From positions 1 through 6,821 of the forward strand of contig CAUQMH010000083.1 of the NCBI GenBank assembly GCA_963519075.1: a DNA stretch of 6,821 nucleotides, written 5' to 3'. The DNA comes from JABCPE02 sp963519075 (GTDB lineage: Bacteria; Bacteroidota; Bacteroidia; Flavobacteriales; Weeksellaceae). Below, piece by piece: positions 4,783 to 6,821 of the stretch (position 1 is the stretch's first letter; each line of letters begins with the position of its first letter). The translations under genes were made by a program, and so were the position numbers. The notes beneath the pieces were generated by a model. It was not told where the DNA came from. It saw nothing but the letters and a program-made list of their open reading frames with translations, and did not search any database.

Positions 4783-5976
4783 ATGCAGAAACAATTTTTA
4801 CTTCTCTTCGGGATTTTTGTAGTCTTAGAAATATATGTTTATCAGGGAGTTAAGACTTTGACTCAGAATCCTTTTATCAGAGGAGGATATGTGGTGGTTA
4901 ATGCCCTGATTTATGCGGTTATTTTCTATTTGGCTGTTATCAAACCAGATTCCTCCAAAGTTCCTTTTATGATGAACATTGTGATGATATTCATTGTCCC
5001 AAAATTGGCCATGGTTCTTTTTCTTTTGGTGGATGATATTCTTCGGTTTGGGAAGTATTTGGTTCAGACTTTTTCTGCCAAGGGAAGCCACTATCCAGAG
5101 AGGAGAAAATTCCTTGGTTTGATGGCTTTGGGCGGTACTATACTGCTTTCTCTTGCTGTGATAGATGGCATTGTTTTCGGGAAATATCGCCATATTTTAA
5201 GAAAAGTAAAATTAAAATTTAAAAACCTTCCTAAAAGTTTCAAAGGTTATAGAATTGTCCAAATTTCCGATGTTCATAGTGGGAGTTTCTCTGACCCTTC
5301 CAAGCTGCAGCATGCTATAGATTTAATCAATGAGCAAAAACCTGATTTAGTGCTATTTACAGGAGATATGGTGAATAATTATGCTGATGAGTTTAAGCCT
5401 TTTATCTCTTTATTTTCTCAAATTAAAGCTAAAGATGGGAAGTTTTCCGTTTTGGGAAATCATGACTATGGACTTTATGGGCAATGGAATACGAGCGAGG
5501 AACAAAAACAAAATGTCCCAAAACTAATTGATTATCAAAGACAAGCGGGTTTTGAAATGCTCCGAAATGAGCATAGAGTTTTTGAAAGAAATGGCGAAAA
5601 AATCTATCTTTTAGGAGTGGAAAACTGGGGAGAGCCGCCTTTCCCTCAGTTTGGTGACTTGGATAAGGCTGTAAAAGGCGTTCCTACGGATGCGGTGAAA
5701 GTACTGATGTCGCACGACCCTACGCATTTTGATGCAGTGGTAAAGACTCATCCCTCTGATATTCAACTGACTCTGTCTGGGCATACGCACGGAATGCAGT
5801 TTGGTCTTGATTTGAAAAATGTGAAATGGTCGCCAGTGCAGTATCGCTATAAAAAATGGATAGATTTATACGAAAGTATGGGCAAATATCTCTATGTGAA
5901 TAGAGGGTTTGGAGTCATAGGTTTTCATGGAAGAGTTGGGATTTATCCAGAGATTACTTTGATAGAATTAGATTAA
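4783..5976 (+). CDS. Membrane-anchored calcineurin-like metallophosphoesterase (YkuE/YaeI type)
   Basis: The 397-residue protein has an N-terminal membrane part and a C-terminal phosphoesterase domain. Hydrophobic segments lie at about 4-22, 35-53, 62-84 and 110-132. The catalytic domain (about 150-397) carries the dimetal motifs in order: D163-x-H165 (ISDVHSG), D195 (TGDMV), N226-H227-D228 (GNHDYG), H311 (MSHDP) and H334-x-H336 (GHTHGMQ). All metal ligands are present, so it should be active on a phosphomono- or diester; the substrate is unknown. The sequence ERRKFLGLMALGG (106-118) just before the last membrane segment resembles a twin-arginine signal. The related Bacillus subtilis YkuE is a known Tat substrate, which suggests, but does not prove, that the enzyme domain faces the periplasm. 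Relatives such as Escherichia coli YaeI and chlamydial LpxG act on lipid A-type substrates, a possible lead only. It converges on speA. Confidence 0.9.
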   Translation: MQKQFLLLFGIFVVLEIYVYQGVKTLTQNPFIRGGYVVVNALIYAVIFYLAVIKPDSSKVPFMMNIVMIFIVPKLAMVLFLLVDDILRFGKYLVQTFSAKGSHYPERRKFLGLMALGGTILLSLAVIDGIVFGKYRHILRKVKLKFKNLPKSFKGYRIVQISDVHSGSFSDPSKLQHAIDLINEQKPDLVLFTGDMVNNYADEFKPFISLFSQIKAKDGKFSVLGNHDYGLYGQWNTSEEQKQNVPKLIDYQRQAGFEMLRNEHRVFERNGEKIYLLGVENWGEPPFPQFGDLDKAVKGVPTDAVKVLMSHDPTHFDAVVKTHPSDIQLTLSGHTHGMQFGLDLKNVKWSPVQYRYKKWIDLYESMGKYLYVNRGFGVIGFHGRVGIYPEITLIELD

Positions 5977-5994
5977 TCTTTTAAATATAAAAAG

Positions 5995-6023
5995 AAAAAC
6001 CTCCAAATTTTGGAGGTTTTTTT
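5995..6023. terminator. Bidirectional terminator between convergent genes
   Basis: The arm at 5995-6006 (AAAAACCTCCAA) pairs with 6010-6021 (TTGGAGGTTTTT), 12 bp around a 3-base loop, with T to 6023 on the plus strand and the A run 5995-5999 giving a T tract on the minus strand. It lies 18 bases after the metallophosphoesterase stop and 7 bases past the speA stop, so it can end both transcripts. Confidence 0.9.
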
Positions 6024-6030
6024 ATTGTTT

Positions 6031-6821
6031 TTAGAAACCTAATAATTTTAGGACATCTTCAGGTTTTTGCTCTTCGCTAAATACCTCATATTCAAGCTCT
6101 CCATCTTTATTTCTGTTGATAAGAATATGTTTTGGCTGTGGAATCAAACAGTGGTGAACACCTCCGAAACCACTGATGGTTTCTTGGTAAGCTCCCGTAT
6201 TGAAAAATCCGATATAAAGAGGTTTAGTATCACTAAATACAGGCAGGTAGATAGCATTGGTGTGCTGTTCAGAATTATAGTAATCATCAGAGTCACAGGT
6301 TAATCCACCCAAGAAAACCCTTTCATATGAATCTTCCCAGCGGTTTAGCGGAAGCATGATGAAATGGCGGGAAATAGCCCAGGTGTCAGGCAGTGTAGTC
6401 ATGAAACTACTGTCTATCATATCCCATTTTTCTCTGTCGTTTTGGCGTTTTTGGCTGATGATTTTGTAGAGATTAGCACCGCTTTCTCCAACTGTAAAAG
6501 ACCCAAACTCTGTGTAAATATTCGGTTCTTCCACGCCTTCTTCTTCGCAGAATTTCTTGATTTGAGATACAATTTCGTTAATCATATACTCATAATCATA
6601 ATCAAAATTAAGAGAAGTTTTTATAGGCAGCCCTCCACCTATGTTTAGGGAATCTACCTCTGGTGCAATTTTTTTCAAACGAGCATAAACACGCAGACAT
6701 TTGAATAATTCGTTCCAATAATATGCGGTGTCTTTTATTCCTGTATTGATGAAGAAATGGAGCATTTTCAGCCTTGCATTTGGGTGTTCTGCTATTTTTT
6801 GGCTGTAATAAGGGATAATGT
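6031..6821 (-). CDS. speA: Arginine decarboxylase (biosynthetic SpeA type), C-terminal part
   Basis: The reading frame is open from the right edge of the window to the stop at 6031-6033, giving 262 complete codons. The Met at 6765 is internal: the frame continues upstream without a stop (IPYYSQKIAEHPNARLK), so the gene is cut by the window, not broken. SpeA is a PLP enzyme of the alanine racemase/ornithine decarboxylase fold that converts arginine to agmatine, the first step of a polyamine route. Visible landmarks are the glycine-rich SLNIGGGLPIK loop (GGG at 6631-6639), EFGSFTVGESGA, TCDSDDYY with the Cys at 6295-6297 (the conserved C-D-S segment at the dimer-interface active site), and GFFNTGAYQETISGFGGVHH. 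The PLP lysine lies in the missing N-terminal part. No gene follows on the same strand within the window. Diaminopimelate or ornithine decarboxylase is less likely because of the GAYQE and VHH features. Confidence 0.88.
   Translation of the reverse strand, partial: IIPYYSQKIAEHPNARLKMLHFFINTGIKDTAYYWNELFKCLRVYARLKKIAPEVDSLNIGGGLPIKTSLNFDYDYEYMINEIVSQIKKFCEEEGVEEPNIYTEFGSFTVGESGANLYKIISQKRQNDREKWDMIDSSFMTTLPDTWAISRHFIMLPLNRWEDSYERVFLGGLTCDSDDYYNSEQHTNAIYLPVFSDTKPLYIGFFNTGAYQETISGFGGVHHCLIPQPKHILINRNKDGELEYEVFSEEQKPEDVLKLLGF

Noticed and set aside
4825..5193. Minus-strand open frame of 122 codons opposite the metallophosphoesterase membrane region.
   Set aside because: It is antisense to hydrophobic segments of a gene with clear catalytic motifs; its product is rich in His/Asn/Lys without pattern and has no start context.
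6067..6648. Plus-strand open frames of 78 and 94 codons within the speA region.
   Set aside because: They are shadows of the minus-strand arginine decarboxylase, which carries conserved motifs throughout.
6031..6765. Reading speA as a complete 244-residue gene starting at the Met at 6765.
   Set aside because: The frame stays open to the window edge with family-like sequence, and the PLP-lysine half of the enzyme is missing, so the Met is internal and the gene is cut by the window.

Overview
The window is ordinary core chromosome of a low-G+C member of the Bacteroidota, most likely order Flavobacteriales and probably the Chryseobacterium/Riemerella/Bergeyella (Weeksellaceae) side. The reasons are a PorT-type type IX secretion protein, TAnnTTTG promoter boxes, the near absence of Shine-Dalgarno sequences, and a flavobacterial-style arginine decarboxylase. 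The assignment to family is inference; the phylum is well supported. I see no insertion sequence, phage, CRISPR, tRNA or rRNA.

Left part (1-853): the last codons of a UbiE/MenG quinone methyltransferase run, with one base between, into porT, and the pair ends at a strong hairpin terminator. Centre-left (885-3342): a new transcription unit starts at a TAnnTTTG box and carries a small coiled-coil gene overlapping zapA by one base. It is followed by a 6S RNA (ssrS) with its own candidate promoter and terminator, then rny (ribonuclease Y) and another terminator. This part combines cell division (ZapA and its coiled-coil neighbour), global control of RNA polymerase (6S RNA) and RNA decay (RNase Y).

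Centre (3343-3615) is a very A+T-rich intergenic stretch with candidate promoters, a dyad and a leader hairpin. It precedes a stand-alone KAS III (FabH-like) gene at 3616-4683, closed by a 12-bp-stem terminator. Right part: a membrane-anchored calcineurin-type metallophosphoesterase (4783-5976) converges on the 3' two-thirds or so of an arginine decarboxylase gene (speA, minus strand, running off the right edge), with one bidirectional terminator between them.

The most interesting item is the RNA at about 1558-1672. It has the 6S layout (closing stem, large asymmetric bubble, apical stem), and one apical strand has two competing partners, which suggests a conformational switch. 6S RNA of Bacteroidota is a known family, so this is a recognised RNA with details worth testing rather than a new system. 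I found no clear sign of an undescribed multi-gene system.
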